Under the pieces are notes generated by a model, which saw only the letters and a list, made by a program, of their open reading frames with translations, ran no database searches and was not told where the DNA came from. Made by a program: the position numbers and the translations under genes. From contig NZ_JAJLRA010000026.1 of assembly GCF_020991365.1 (NCBI RefSeq), forward strand, positions 1 through 64,000: a stretch of 64,000 bases of DNA. Reading direction: 5' to 3'. Numbering within the stretch: the stretch's first letter is position 1; each line of letters opens with the position of its first letter. This DNA comes from Streptacidiphilus sp. ASG 303. GTDB taxonomy: Bacteria; Actinomycetota; Actinomycetes; Streptomycetales; Streptomycetaceae. Below, piece by piece: positions 48,545 through 59,200 of this stretch.

Positions 48545-49753
48545 ATGACCACCGCCCGCACGGCCACCCCGAGCACGGCCCGCGCGATCAACGACCGGCT
48601 GGCCCTCGGCCTGCTGCTCGAACAGGGCCCGCTCACCGCCGCCCGGCTCAGGGACCTCACCGGCCTCTCCCGCCCCACCGTCTCCGACCTCCTGGAGCGG
48701 CTCGGGCGGAGCGGACTGGTCGCGGTGGTGGGGGAGGCGGGCGAGGCCCGCCGCGGCCCCAACGCCCGTCTCTACGGGCTGGTCGCCGACCGCGCCCACG
48801 TCGCCGGCGTCGACGTCCGCACCGTCGGCGTGGGCATCGCCGTCGCCGACCTCGCCGGGCGCACCCTGGCCACCGCCGACCTGCCCGTCACGCCCGGCAC
48901 CCCGCCCGCCGCCCTCGTCGACGCCGCCCTGGAGGCCCTCGCCGACACCGCCCGCCGCGCCGGGGCCGGCTCCCTCCACACCGTCGCCGTCGGCGCACCC
49001 GGGCTGGTCGACCCCGCCACCGGCGAACTCCGGGCCACCGCCGAACTGCCCCACTGGCACGCCGACCTGGTGCAGGCGCTCCGCGCCCGCACCGCCGCCC
49101 CCGGACCGTTCGCGGGCTCCCTGGTCCTGCTGGAGAACGAGGTGAACCTCGCCGGCATCGCCGAACGGCGCCTCGGCGCGGTCCGCGACCGCGACACCTT
49201 CGTCCTGCTCTGGCTCGGCCACGGCGTGGGCGCCGCCGCCGTCCTCGACGGCAGGCTCCGCCGGGGTGCGTCCGGGGGCACCGGGGAGATCGGCTTCCTG
49301 CCCGTGCCCGGCACCTCACGGCTCCCCAACGCGACCGACTGCCAGGGGGGATTCCACAGCACCGCCGGCGCCGCCGCCGTCTGCGCCCTGGCGCGCGACC
49401 ACGGCCTGCCCGCCGGTCCGGCCGACGACGCGCCCGCCGCCGAGGCGGCCGTGCGCGCGGCCCTGGCCGCCGGGGAGTCCGGCGGGCCGTTCCTCGACGC
49501 CCTCGCCGCACGGGTGGCCGTCGGCGCCGCGGCGGTCTGCGCGGTCCTCGACCCCGGCTGCGTCGTCCTCGGGGGGGAGGTCGGCCGGGCGGGGGGAACC
49601 GCCCTCGCCGACCGGGTCGCGGCCCGCCTGGCGGACCTCCTCCCGCTGCGGACCGAGGTCCGGTTCGGCACCGTCGCCGGCAGCGCCGTCCTCGGCGGGG
49701 CCGTGCTCACCGCCCTGGACGCCGTCCACCAGGACCTCTTCGGCGGCCCCTGA
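48545..49753 (+). CDS. ROK-family transcriptional regulator
   Basis: A 402-residue protein starting at ATG 48545. The N-terminal winged helix (LLLEQGPLTAARLRDLTGLSRPTVSDLLERLGRSGLV) is followed by the ROK sugar-kinase fold. VAGVDVRTVGVGIAVADLAG is the phosphate-1-like motif, VGAPGLVDPATGEL and ENEVNLAGIAE carry the active-site region, and GHGVGAAAVLDGRL is the adenosine-loop region. The zinc-binding Cys cluster of classical ROK repressors is largely missing; only DCQGGFHST remains near its place. It probably represses the divergent MFS gene and itself. Confidence 0.88.
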   Translation: MTTARTATPSTARAINDRLALGLLLEQGPLTAARLRDLTGLSRPTVSDLLERLGRSGLVAVVGEAGEARRGPNARLYGLVADRAHVAGVDVRTVGVGIAVADLAGRTLATADLPVTPGTPPAALVDAALEALADTARRAGAGSLHTVAVGAPGLVDPATGELRATAELPHWHADLVQALRARTAAPGPFAGSLVLLENEVNLAGIAERRLGAVRDRDTFVLLWLGHGVGAAAVLDGRLRRGASGGTGEIGFLPVPGTSRLPNATDCQGGFHSTAGAAAVCALARDHGLPAGPADDAPAAEAAVRAALAAGESGGPFLDALAARVAVGAAAVCAVLDPGCVVLGGEVGRAGGTALADRVAARLADLLPLRTEVRFGTVAGSAVLGGAVLTALDAVHQDLFGGP

Positions 49754-49896
49754 GCCGCGCCCGCGGCTCCTCCGGACGTCCGCCGGCCATGTGAACCCGC
49801 ACACCCGCACATCCGGACGCCCGCCGGCCACACGAACCCGCAGGCCCGCGCCACCCGTGGACGGGGCCACCCGCGGGGCCGTCCGCGGGACCGCCC

Positions 49897-50124
49897 TCAG
49901 CGGGGGGCGTCCGCCGCCCGGTGCACGCCGCTGCCGCCGCCGTGGTGGGCGGCCTCCGGCGTCTGCAGCGCGGGCGTGCCCAGCACCACCGCCGCGACCA
50001 GCCCGGCCGCCGCGGCCACGCCGAAGGCGGCCCGCCCGACGACCTGCCGCACCGTCGGCCCCTGCTGCGGCGGCACCGCCGCGTCGCCGAGGAACTCCTC
50101 CGCCGGACCCCTGCCCTGCTCCAT
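49897..50124 (-). CDS. Small single-pass membrane protein
   Basis: A 75-residue protein starting at ATG 50124, which has AGGGAG 6 nt upstream; ATG 50142 and 50160 would add up to 12 residues. A polar N-terminus (EQGRGPAEEFLGDAAVPPQQG) precedes one hydrophobic helix, VVGRAAFGVAAAAGLVAAVVLGT. A His/Gly-rich tail would be extracytoplasmic. No domain family is recognised. It is a typical tail-anchored or small stress protein of actinobacteria. Confidence 0.6.
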   Translation of the reverse strand: MEQGRGPAEEFLGDAAVPPQQGPTVRQVVGRAAFGVAAAAGLVAAVVLGTPALQTPEAAHHGGGSGVHRAADAPR

Positions 50125-50471
50125 GCCCTGCTCCCTGTGCATAACAGCCGTACCGTACATCCCGCGCTTTCCGGTCCCTTCCCCGGGTTCCAGTGCGCAG
50201 CGGTGCACACCGCCGCGGACCGGACGCCTCCCGGACCTTCCGGACGAGCGCTGATCCGCCGCTTGCCCGGATCGCGGGACTTCAACCCGGATCGCGTCCC
50301 CGGCCCGTCCCGTGTCCCCCCGATGCGCCACACGCCCGCCACCGGGGCGCGCCGCACGCCCGCCCCGGCCGTACGGCAGGATGGCCCCGGTCACCGCGGC
50401 CCCGCGCCCGGCCGCCGATCCGCCCGCAGCCCGCGCCGCCCCGGCGCCCGCACCACCGAGGAGGGGCCCCG
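50125..50471. other. Intergenic region between small membrane protein and HTH-TOBE gene
   Basis: About 350 bases. It includes the upstream region of the small membrane protein, with an AT-containing patch around 50140-50160 that may be its promoter. No further gene was recognised. Confidence 0.35.
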
Positions 50472-50888
50472 ATGCCGCAGCCCGGCCGGCCCGCGAACAG
50501 CTACCGGATCGGGGAGGCCGCCGCCCTGCTCGGCGTCAGCCCCGACACCGTGCGCCGCTGGATCGACGCCGGGCGGCTCGCCGCCGAACGCGACGAGCAC
50601 GGCCACCGCATCGTCCCCGGCGCCCGCCTGGCGGCCTTCGCCCGCGAGCTGGCCCGTCCGGAGAACGCCGCGGCGGCCGGCCTGCCCTCCTCGGCCCGCA
50701 ACCGCTTCCGCGGCATCGTCACCGAGGTCGTCCTCGGCGACGTGGCCGCCCAGGTGGAGATCCAGGCCGGTCCGTTCCGGGTGGTCTCCCTCATCAGCCG
50801 GGAGTCCGCCGAGGAGCTCGGCCTGGAGCCCGGCTCCCCGGCGGTCGCCGTGGTGAAGTCCACCAACGTCGTCGTCGAGCAGGGCTGA
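50472..50888 (+). CDS. HTH (excisionase-type) plus TOBE domain protein
   Basis: A 138-residue protein starting at ATG 50472 after GAGGAGGGG. The N-terminal MerR/excisionase-like helix-turn-helix (SYRIGEAAALLGVSPDTVRRWIDAGRLAAERDEHGHRIV) is followed by a C-terminal TOBE/molbindin domain (SSARNRFRGIVTEVVLGDVAAQVEIQAGPFRVVSLISRESAEELGLEPGSPAVAVVKSTNVVVE). Molbindin domains bind molybdate or tungstate oligomerically. The fusion suggests a molybdate-responsive regulator. No mod transport genes are in the window. Confidence 0.88.
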   Translation: MPQPGRPANSYRIGEAAALLGVSPDTVRRWIDAGRLAAERDEHGHRIVPGARLAAFARELARPENAAAAGLPSSARNRFRGIVTEVVLGDVAAQVEIQAGPFRVVSLISRESAEELGLEPGSPAVAVVKSTNVVVEQG

Positions 50889-50897
50889 GGCGCACCC

Positions 50898-51746
50898 GTG
50901 CAGCACCCCGCGCCCTCCGGCCCCCGGCCCCGTCCCGCCCGGCCCCGCGCCGTCGCCCCCCGCGCCGCCGTGCCGCTCCCCACCACGGCCGTCCCCACCA
51001 TGGCCGTCCCCGCCGCGCCCCGCGCCGTCGCCCACCGCGGCGACCCCTACCGCCACCGGGAGAACACCCTCCCGTCGCTGCGCTCCGCCCTGGCCGCCGG
51101 CGCCGACGCGGTCGAGGTCGACGTCCGCCTCACCCGCGACGGCGTGCCGGTCCTCCTCCACGACCCCACCCTGAAGCGCCTGTGGGGCCTCGACCGGCCG
51201 CTCGCCGCCCTCACCCTGGCCGACCTGCGCCGCATCGAGGGCCCGGCCGCGCCGCTGCGCGTACCGACCCTCGCCGAGGCCCTCGCGCTGGTCGCCGCGG
51301 CGCCGCCGACCCCGGCCGGCCGGCCGCCCCTGCTCATGGTCGACCTCGACGACGCCGGACCGGCCGCGGCCGCCTGTGCCGAGGCCGCGCGGTGCGGCGC
51401 GGCCGACCGCGTCGTGTACTGCGGGCCGCCCTCGGCCATGCTCGCCGTGCGCCGCCACGCGCCCGCCGCCGAGGTCTCGCTGACCTGGCGGACGCCGCTC
51501 GCGCCCCCGCCGTCGCTGCTCGCGGACCTGCGGCCGCACCTGCTCAACCTGCCGTTCGGCCTGGTCACGCCGGTCCTGGTGGACCGCGCCCGCGGGGCGG
51601 GCCTCCAGGTCAGCGCCTGGACGGTGGACGTCCGCCGCACCATGGCCCGGGTGCTGCGCACCGGGGTGGTCTCCCTCACCAGCAACCGCATCGGCGTGCT
51701 GCGGGCGCTGATCGACGCCGCCGCGGCGGCCGGACCGCCGGGGTGA
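50898..51746 (+). CDS. Glycerophosphodiester phosphodiesterase
   Basis: A 282-residue enzyme. GTG 50898 has GAGG 8 nt upstream; ATG 51000 is an alternative that would remove a low-complexity N-terminus. GDPD motifs: [52 protein letters not shown], with the catalytic His-Arg, metal-binding Glu-Asn, the EVDV acid pair and the second His. Later, VSAWTVD is the usual C-terminal motif. It hydrolyses glycerophosphodiesters to glycerol-3-phosphate and alcohol. No signal peptide is seen. Confidence 0.9.
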   Translation: MQHPAPSGPRPRPARPRAVAPRAAVPLPTTAVPTMAVPAAPRAVAHRGDPYRHRENTLPSLRSALAAGADAVEVDVRLTRDGVPVLLHDPTLKRLWGLDRPLAALTLADLRRIEGPAAPLRVPTLAEALALVAAAPPTPAGRPPLLMVDLDDAGPAAAACAEAARCGAADRVVYCGPPSAMLAVRRHAPAAEVSLTWRTPLAPPPSLLADLRPHLLNLPFGLVTPVLVDRARGAGLQVSAWTVDVRRTMARVLRTGVVSLTSNRIGVLRALIDAAAAAGPPG

Positions 51747-51750
51747 GCCC

Positions 51751-52812
51751 TCAGCCGCCCTCGGCCGCACTGCCCGCCGGACCCTCGGCCTGACCCGCAG
51801 CCGGGCCGACGTCGCTGCCCGGCCCCCCGTCCTGCACCCCGCCCGGCCCCCTGTCCGCGCCCGCGTCCGCCGCCCGTTCCAGCCGGGCGGCCAGCGTCCG
51901 CAGGTGTGCCGCCAGCTCCGGGGGCTCGTGCACCTCGAAGTCCACGCCGAACATCGTCAGGTGCACCGCCAGCCCGTCCAGCGAGTCCGCACCGGCGCGC
52001 AGCACGCAGCTGTTCCCGTCCACCGGCTCCACCCGGGCGGACGTCGGGCTGGTCCGGGCGGCCACGACCTCCGCCGGGGCCTGCAGGGTGACCCGGGCCC
52101 GGTAGCGGTACACGTCCGTGGAGACCCCGCGCGACACCCGCTCCGCCGCGCCCTCCGGCGGTTCACGGGCCTCGAAGCGCGGACCGGTCGGCAGCGGCCC
52201 GGTGATCCGGTCCACCCGGAAGGTGCGCCAGTCCGCCCGGTCCGTGTCCCAGGCCACCAGGTACCAGCGGCGCCCGGTGCAGACCAGCCGGTGCGGCTCC
52301 GCCACCCGGGCGCTCCCCGCGCCCCCGTGGTCCCGGTAGCCGAACCGCGTGCGCATCCGGTCCCGGCAGGCGCCCGCGAGCACCGTGAGGACCTCCGGGT
52401 CCACCGCGGGGCCCTCGCCGTGCAGCGGGACCGTCGCGGCGTGCAGGGCGGCCACCCGGCGGCGCAGCCGGGACGGCAGCACCTGCTCCAGTTTCGCCAG
52501 CGCGCGCACCGAGGACTCCGCCATCCCGGCGACCGTGCCGTGCGCGGCCGTCCGCAGGCCCACGGCGACGGCCACCGCCTCGTCGTCGTCCAGCAGGAGC
52601 GGTGGCAGGGCCGTCCCGGCGCCCAGCCGGTAGCCGCCCGCCGCGCCCGGCGTCGCGTGCACGGGGTAGCCGAGCTCGCGGAGCCGGTCCACGTCCCGCC
52701 GCACCGTGCGCGCGGTGATGCCGAGGCGCTCGGCGAGGGCGGGGCCGGTCCAGTCCGGGCGGGACTGGAGCAGGGACAGCAGGCGCAGCAGGCGTGCGGA
52801 GGTCCGGAGCAC
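51751..52812 (-). CDS. WYL-domain (YafY-type) transcriptional regulator
   Basis: A 353-residue protein starting at GTG 52812. The N-terminal HTH_11 domain is SARLLRLLSLLQSRPDWTGPALAERLGITARTVRRDVDRLRELGYPVHATPGAAGGYRLG. The WYL domain contains RTRFGYRDHGG and VCTGRRWYLVAWDTDRADWRTFRVDRI, with RWYL as the WYL motif. The C-terminal tail is Gly/Ala/Asp-rich. It ends 4 bp from the convergent phosphodiesterase stop. WYL proteins sense nucleic acid ligands or small molecules; the target is unknown. Confidence 0.87.
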   Translation of the reverse strand: MLRTSARLLRLLSLLQSRPDWTGPALAERLGITARTVRRDVDRLRELGYPVHATPGAAGGYRLGAGTALPPLLLDDDEAVAVAVGLRTAAHGTVAGMAESSVRALAKLEQVLPSRLRRRVAALHAATVPLHGEGPAVDPEVLTVLAGACRDRMRTRFGYRDHGGAGSARVAEPHRLVCTGRRWYLVAWDTDRADWRTFRVDRITGPLPTGPRFEAREPPEGAAERVSRGVSTDVYRYRARVTLQAPAEVVAARTSPTSARVEPVDGNSCVLRAGADSLDGLAVHLTMFGVDFEVHEPPELAAHLRTLAARLERAADAGADRGPGGVQDGGPGSDVGPAAGQAEGPAGSAAEGG

Positions 52813-52933
52813 GGGTCCGACTCTGCCAGCCCTCGCGGACAGGTGCCGTCCGTGTCGCGGGATCCGTGCCGGGGTGCCGGTCCCGCCGGTCCCGCCGGGC
52901 GCGGAGGGCGCCCCGGCAGGGCAGGACGGCGGG

Positions 52934-53239
52934 TCAGCCCCGCCCGGCCGCGCGGTGCTCGGCGCCGGCGGCCTGCTCCAGCAGCAGGAACGCCAGGCTG
53001 CGCGCCTCCTGCGGGCTGAGGCCCGCCCAGGCGCGGGAGGCGCCGTCGCGCTCGGGGCCGACGTCCAGGGCGATCCGCGGGAAGGGGCCGCCGGCGCCGC
53101 CGAGGCACAGGGCGGCGACGGAGATCCGCCGCCCGCAGGCCGTCACCAGCGACGCGGGCGCCCGGCCGGGGTCCGGCGGCGCGTCCACGGGGGCGGTGTC
53201 ACGGGGGAGGGGCTCGCGCTGGGGCCCGGCGGTGGTCAT
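52934..53239 (-). CDS. Hypothetical protein, conserved-looking
   Basis: A 101-residue soluble protein starting at ATG 53239 with GAGGACGCC directly upstream. A Pro/Asp-rich N-terminal stretch precedes a compact region, VTACGRRISVAALCLGGAGGPFPRIALDVGPE, ending in a helix, GLSPQEARSLAFLLLEQAAGAE. The two-part pattern looks like a small actinobacterial family with a strand-rich body and a terminal helix, but I cannot name it. It lies between two regulator genes. Confidence 0.5.
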   Translation of the reverse strand: MTTAGPQREPLPRDTAPVDAPPDPGRAPASLVTACGRRISVAALCLGGAGGPFPRIALDVGPERDGASRAWAGLSPQEARSLAFLLLEQAAGAEHRAAGRG

Positions 53240-53456
53240 GGCGTCCTCACGTTCTCTCGGCGCACCCGGTCTCGCACCCGGTCTCCTCTGGTTCAGCACC
53301 GCCGCGCCGCCGCTTGTTCCGCGTCCCGCCGCCCTGCTCCGCCGCACGTCCCCGTCGTCCGCCCCTCCGGCCTCCCGGTGCGTCACGGGGGCAGCGTCGG
53401 GCTCCAACGGCGTTGCCCGGCAAACCCGCTGACGCGCCGCCGCGCATCCGTCCCCC
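53240..53456. other. Intergenic stretch, no gene seen
   Basis: 217 bases between the hypothetical gene's start and the LysR gene's stop. It should hold the promoter of the hypothetical gene; no hexamers assigned. Confidence 0.3.
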
Positions 53457-54419
53457 TCAGGCGCGGTCCGCGGCCCCGCCCGGCGCCGGCCCCGCCCGCC
53501 GCGTCCCCTGCGGGAGGGTCCCTGCGGCGGCGGCCCGGTCCAGGTGCTCCAGCAGGACCTGCCGCAGCTCGCGGGCGGCCCGCGGCGGCTCCACGTCCCT
53601 GCGGTGCGCGAGCCCCACCGTCCGCTGCAGGACCGCCCCGGCGAACGGCGTCACCTGCACCGACGGCCGCCGCTCCGCCACCATGCTCGGCACCACCGCG
53701 AGCCCGAGGCCCGCCTCCACGAACCCCAGGACCGCGTCCATCTCGCCGCCCTCCACCGCCAGCACCGGGTCGAACCCGGCCGCCCGGCAGGCCGCCACCG
53801 TGGTGTCCCGCAGGTCGTAGCCGTGCCGGAACATCACCATCGGCCGGCCCTCCAGGTCCGCCACCCGCACCGGCCGCCCGCCGCCCGGCGGCGGCGAGCC
53901 CGCCGCGGAGGCCACCACCAGGTCCTCCCGCAGCAGCTCGGTCGTGGCGAGGGCGGGGTCGTTGCCGTGCAGCGGCAGGATGATCAGCGCCAGGTCCAGG
54001 CTGCCGTCGGCCAGCCCGCGCACCAGGTCCCGGGAGCCGCCCTCCTGCACCACCAGCCGGATGCCGGGGTAGCGGCGGTGGTAGGCGCGCAGCACCTCCG
54101 GCAGCAGGCCGGTGCACAGGCTCGGCGTGGCGCCCAGGCGCACCCGGCCCCGGCGCAGCTGGGCGAGTTCCTGCACCTCCTGGCGGGCGCTCTCGGCGTC
54201 GGCCAGGATGCGGCGGGCCAGCGGCAGCAGCGCCTCGCCCGCGTCCGTCAGCGCGATGTTGCCGCGGGCGCGGCTGAACAGCTCGGCGCCCAGCTCCCGC
54301 TCCAGCGCCCGGATCTGCTGGGAGAGCGAGGGCTGCGCGACGTGCGTCCGCTCCGCCGCATGGGTGAAGTGGCGGGTCTCGGCGACGGCCACGAAGTACA
54401 CGAGCTGCTGGAGCTGCAC
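53457..54419 (-). CDS. LysR-family regulator divergent from sdhCAB
   Basis: A 320-residue LTTR. GTG 54419 is chosen because the family N-terminus VQLQQLVYFVAVAETRHFTHAAERTHVAQPSLSQQIRALERELGAELFSR begins there; an upstream start would read through the operator at 54427. The effector domain contains GATPSLCTGLLPEVLRAYHRRYPG and FVEAGLGLAVVPSMVA. It is separated from sdhC by 83 bp containing a palindrome, so control of the succinate dehydrogenase operon is likely. Confidence 0.9.
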   Translation of the reverse strand: MQLQQLVYFVAVAETRHFTHAAERTHVAQPSLSQQIRALERELGAELFSRARGNIALTDAGEALLPLARRILADAESARQEVQELAQLRRGRVRLGATPSLCTGLLPEVLRAYHRRYPGIRLVVQEGGSRDLVRGLADGSLDLALIILPLHGNDPALATTELLREDLVVASAAGSPPPGGGRPVRVADLEGRPMVMFRHGYDLRDTTVAACRAAGFDPVLAVEGGEMDAVLGFVEAGLGLAVVPSMVAERRPSVQVTPFAGAVLQRTVGLAHRRDVEPPRAARELRQVLLEHLDRAAAAGTLPQGTRRAGPAPGGAADRA

Positions 54420-54426
54420 GCTCCCA

Positions 54427-54445
54427 CGATAGCCCCCGCCTATCG
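54427..54445. promoter_or_regulatory. Palindrome CGATAG-N7-CTATCG between lysR and sdhC
   Basis: A perfect 6-bp inverted repeat with a 7-bp centre, containing an ATAG...CTAT pair of the T-N11-A class recognised by LysR proteins. It is 7 bp from the lysR start and 57 bp from sdhC. Confidence 0.75.
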
Positions 54446-54502
54446 GAACGAGCCCGTTCATGTCTTGGACCTGTCAGCCCCGGCGGCCGTAGCGTCCCGT
54501 CC

Positions 54503-55204
54503 ATGGCACTGGCGACCCGGACGGCGCGCACGTCCGCACTCGGCACGCTGTGGGGCTCGACCGTCGGCAAGAAGGCGGTCATGGCGGCCACAGGCGTGAT
54601 CATGCTCCTCTGGCTCACCGCCCACATGCTCGGCAACCTCAAGATCTTCTTCGGGCCGGCCGAGTTCAACGGGTACGCCGCCTGGCTGCGCACCCTCGGC
54701 GAGCCCGCCCTGCACGAGGCGTGGTTCCTGTGGATCCAGCGCGCCGTCCTCGCCCTCTGCGTCGTCCTGCACGGCGTCGCCGCCTACCAGCTCAGCCGGC
54801 GCGACCTCGCGGCCCGCCCGCAGCGGTACGCCCACCGCAGGCCGCGCGCGAGCTACGCCACCCGCACCATGCGCTGGGGCGGCGTCATCCTCGGGCTGTT
54901 CGTCGTCTGGCACCTGCTCGACCTCACCGCCGGCGTCGTCAACCCCCTCGGCGAGGACGGCCACCCGTACCAGAACGTCGTCGCCGACTTCCGCACCTGG
55001 TACGCGGACGTCTTCTACATCGCCGCGATGCTCGCCCTCGGCCTGCACGTCCGGCACGGCTTCTGGAGCGCGGCCCAGACGCTCGGCGCCAACAACCGAC
55101 GCCGCGACCGCGCCCTGAAGGCGACCGCGAACGTCCTGGCGGTGCTGCTGACCGCGGGCTTCGTCTCCGTGCCCGTCGCCGTGATGACCGGACTGGTGGA
55201 CTGA
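54503..55204 (+). CDS. sdhC: Succinate dehydrogenase cytochrome b subunit (b558 family)
   Basis: A 233-residue membrane protein starting at ATG 54503. Five hydrophobic helices; [53 protein letters not shown] and [13 protein letters not shown] contain His residues placed for two haem b groups. A single large subunit with two haems is the B-type (Bacillus-like) anchor, with no separate SdhD. It anchors SdhAB and passes electrons to menaquinone. It is the first gene of the sdhCAB operon. Confidence 0.93.
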   Translation: MALATRTARTSALGTLWGSTVGKKAVMAATGVIMLLWLTAHMLGNLKIFFGPAEFNGYAAWLRTLGEPALHEAWFLWIQRAVLALCVVLHGVAAYQLSRRDLAARPQRYAHRRPRASYATRTMRWGGVILGLFVVWHLLDLTAGVVNPLGEDGHPYQNVVADFRTWYADVFYIAAMLALGLHVRHGFWSAAQTLGANNRRRDRALKATANVLAVLLTAGFVSVPVAVMTGLVD

Positions 55205-55205
55205 C

Positions 55206-57226
<2,021 letters not shown>

Positions 57227-57230
<4 letters not shown>

Positions 57231-57982
57231 ACCTCACCCTGCGCATCTGGCGCCAGCGCTCCCCCGAGGAGCAGGGGGCCATGACCACCTACCGGGTGGA
57301 GGGGGTCAGCCCCGACATGTCCTTCCTGGAGGTGCTGGACGTCCTCAACGAGGAGCTCGTCCTGCGCGGCGAGGACCCCGTCGCCTTCGACCACGACTGC
57401 CGCGAGGGCATCTGCGGCTCCTGCGGCATGGTCATCGACGGGCAGGCCCACGGCCCCGAGCGGACCACCGCCTGCCAGCTCCACATGCGGCACTTCCGCG
57501 ACGGCGACACCATCGACGTCGAACCGTGGCGCGCCGCCGCCTTCCCCGTCGTCAAGGACCTCGTCGTCGACCGCTCCGCCCTCGACCGGATCATCGGCGC
57601 CGGCGGGTACGTCACCGCCCCCACCGGCTCCGCCCCCGAGGCCCACGCCACGGCCGTCCCCAAGGAGGCCGCCGACACCGCCTTCGAGCACGCCGAGTGC
57701 ATCGGCTGCGGCGCCTGCGTCGCGGCCTGCCCCAACGGCTCGGCGATGCTCTTCACCTCCGCCAAGGTCGTCCACCTGAACGTGCTGCCGCAGGGCGCCC
57801 CCGAGCGCGAGTCGCGGGTGCTCGGCATGGTGGCCGCCATGGACGAGGAGGGCTTCGGCGGCTGCACCAACACGGGGGAGTGCGCTACCGCCTGCCCCAA
57901 GGGCATCCCGCTGCCGTCCATCGCCGCCATGAACCGCGAGTACCTGCGGGCCCTGCGCAAGGGGGGCGCCCGCCGGCCCTGA
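57227..57982 (+). CDS. sdhB: Succinate dehydrogenase/fumarate reductase iron-sulfur subunit
   Basis: A 251-residue protein. GTG 57227 overlaps the sdhA stop (GTGA). The [2Fe-2S] domain holds [13 protein letters not shown] plus a fourth Cys in TTACQLH. The 4Fe-4S motif is [15 protein letters not shown], and the 3Fe-4S motif with the menaquinone-side cluster is [15 protein letters not shown]. It conducts electrons from SdhA to the cytochrome subunit. The three-gene order C-A-B is standard for this actinobacterial type. Confidence 0.95.
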
Positions 57983-57989
57983 CCGTCAC

Positions 57990-58021
57990 CCCGGCCCGGC
58001 GGGCGCCCCCGCCGGGCCGGG
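57990..58021 (+). terminator. 14-bp stem-loop after sdhB
   Basis: CCCGGCCCGGCGGG (57990-58003) pairs perfectly with 58008-58021 around a 4-nt loop, 7 nt after the sdhB stop codon. Confidence 0.82.
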
Positions 58022-58130
58022 CACAGGGCCCGGCACGGGGCCGGGGACGGGGCCGGGCCGCCACGGGCGTGACCAAGCCCACGCCCCGAGGGGGGACACG
58101 GGCCGCGACCCGGTCACTACAGTCTGCGGC

Positions 58131-59114
58131 GTGGAGTTCCGTACCGACATCCTGGGCGAGCCCTACGAGGCCGTCGACCTTCCCCTGGCCGCCGACGAGG
58201 AGGGCGAGGTCCTCGCCACGCTCGTCCGCCGCCGGGCCGCCGCCCCCGGTGACGGCGCCGGGCCCTCCCGGCGCGCCGTGCTCTACGTCCACGGCTTCGT
58301 CGACTACTTCTTCCAGACCCACCTCGCCGACTTCTACACCGAGCGCGGCTACGACTTCTACGCCCTCGACCTGCGCAAGTACGGCCGCTCGCTGCGCCCC
58401 CACCACTCGCCCAACTTCGTCCGCACCCTCGACGCCTACGACGAGGAGCTGGACGAGGCGGTCCGCATCGTGCGCGAGGTCGACGGCCACGACCTGCTCC
58501 TCGTCAACGGCCACTCCACCGGCGGCCTCGTCACCGCCCTGTGGGCGCACCGCCGCGCCGGGCAGGGCGTCGTCGACGGCCTCTTCCTCAACAGCCCGTT
58601 CCTCTCCATGCCGGCGGGCTCCCTGGTCCGCACCCTGGGCGCCCCCGCCGTCGACGCCCTCGGCCGCCTCGCCGGCACCCGCCGTCTGCCCATGCCGCCC
58701 GCCCCGCACTACGTGCACAGCCTGCACCGCGACTTCCGCGGCGCCTGGGAGTTCGACCTCGCCCTGAAGCCCGCCGAGGGCTTCGGCGTGTACGCGGCCT
58801 GGCTCGCCGCGATCCAGCAGGGCCACCGCCGGGTGCGCCGCGGCCTGGACATCGACGTCCCCGTCCTGCTGATGGCGGCCACCGCCTCCAGCACCGCCAC
58901 CCGCTGGGACGCCGCCCTGCACCGGACCGACGCCGTGCTGCGCGCCGACGACATCGCCGCCCTCGGCCCCCGTCTCGGCCGCCACGTCACCACCGTCCGC
59001 GTCGAGGACGGCGTGCACGACCTGGTGCTCTCCGCCGACGAGCCCCGCGCCCGGGTCTTCCGCGAGCTGGACCGCTGGATGGCCGCCTACCTGCCGGACC
59101 CCGTCCGCGGCTGA
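58131..59114 (+). CDS. Alpha/beta hydrolase (serine, lysophospholipase-like)
   Basis: A 327-residue protein starting at GTG 58131. YVHGFVDYFFQTHLADFYTERGYDFYALDLRKYGRSLRPHHSPNFV is the oxyanion loop plus the family-specific segment. The nucleophile elbow is GHSTGGL. The acid and His are in the C-terminal part (VRVEDGVHDLVLSADEPR). The pattern matches a monoglyceride lipase/lysophospholipase-like group of actinobacteria. It has no signal peptide. The natural ester substrate is not known. Confidence 0.83.
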   Translation: MEFRTDILGEPYEAVDLPLAADEEGEVLATLVRRRAAAPGDGAGPSRRAVLYVHGFVDYFFQTHLADFYTERGYDFYALDLRKYGRSLRPHHSPNFVRTLDAYDEELDEAVRIVREVDGHDLLLVNGHSTGGLVTALWAHRRAGQGVVDGLFLNSPFLSMPAGSLVRTLGAPAVDALGRLAGTRRLPMPPAPHYVHSLHRDFRGAWEFDLALKPAEGFGVYAAWLAAIQQGHRRVRRGLDIDVPVLLMAATASSTATRWDAALHRTDAVLRADDIAALGPRLGRHVTTVRVEDGVHDLVLSADEPRARVFRELDRWMAAYLPDPVRG

Positions 59115-59123
59115 GCACCCCTC

Positions 59124-59153
59124 CCCGCCGCCGGGCCGGTGCCCGGCGGCGGG
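59124..59153 (+). terminator. 13-bp stem-loop after the hydrolase gene
   Basis: CCCGCCGCCGGGC (59124-59136) pairs perfectly with 59141-59153 around the loop CGGT, 9 nt after the stop codon. Confidence 0.75.
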
Positions 59154-59200
59154 CGGCCGGGCCCGGGGCGGTGGGGCCGCCCCGCGCCCGGGAGCGGCCC

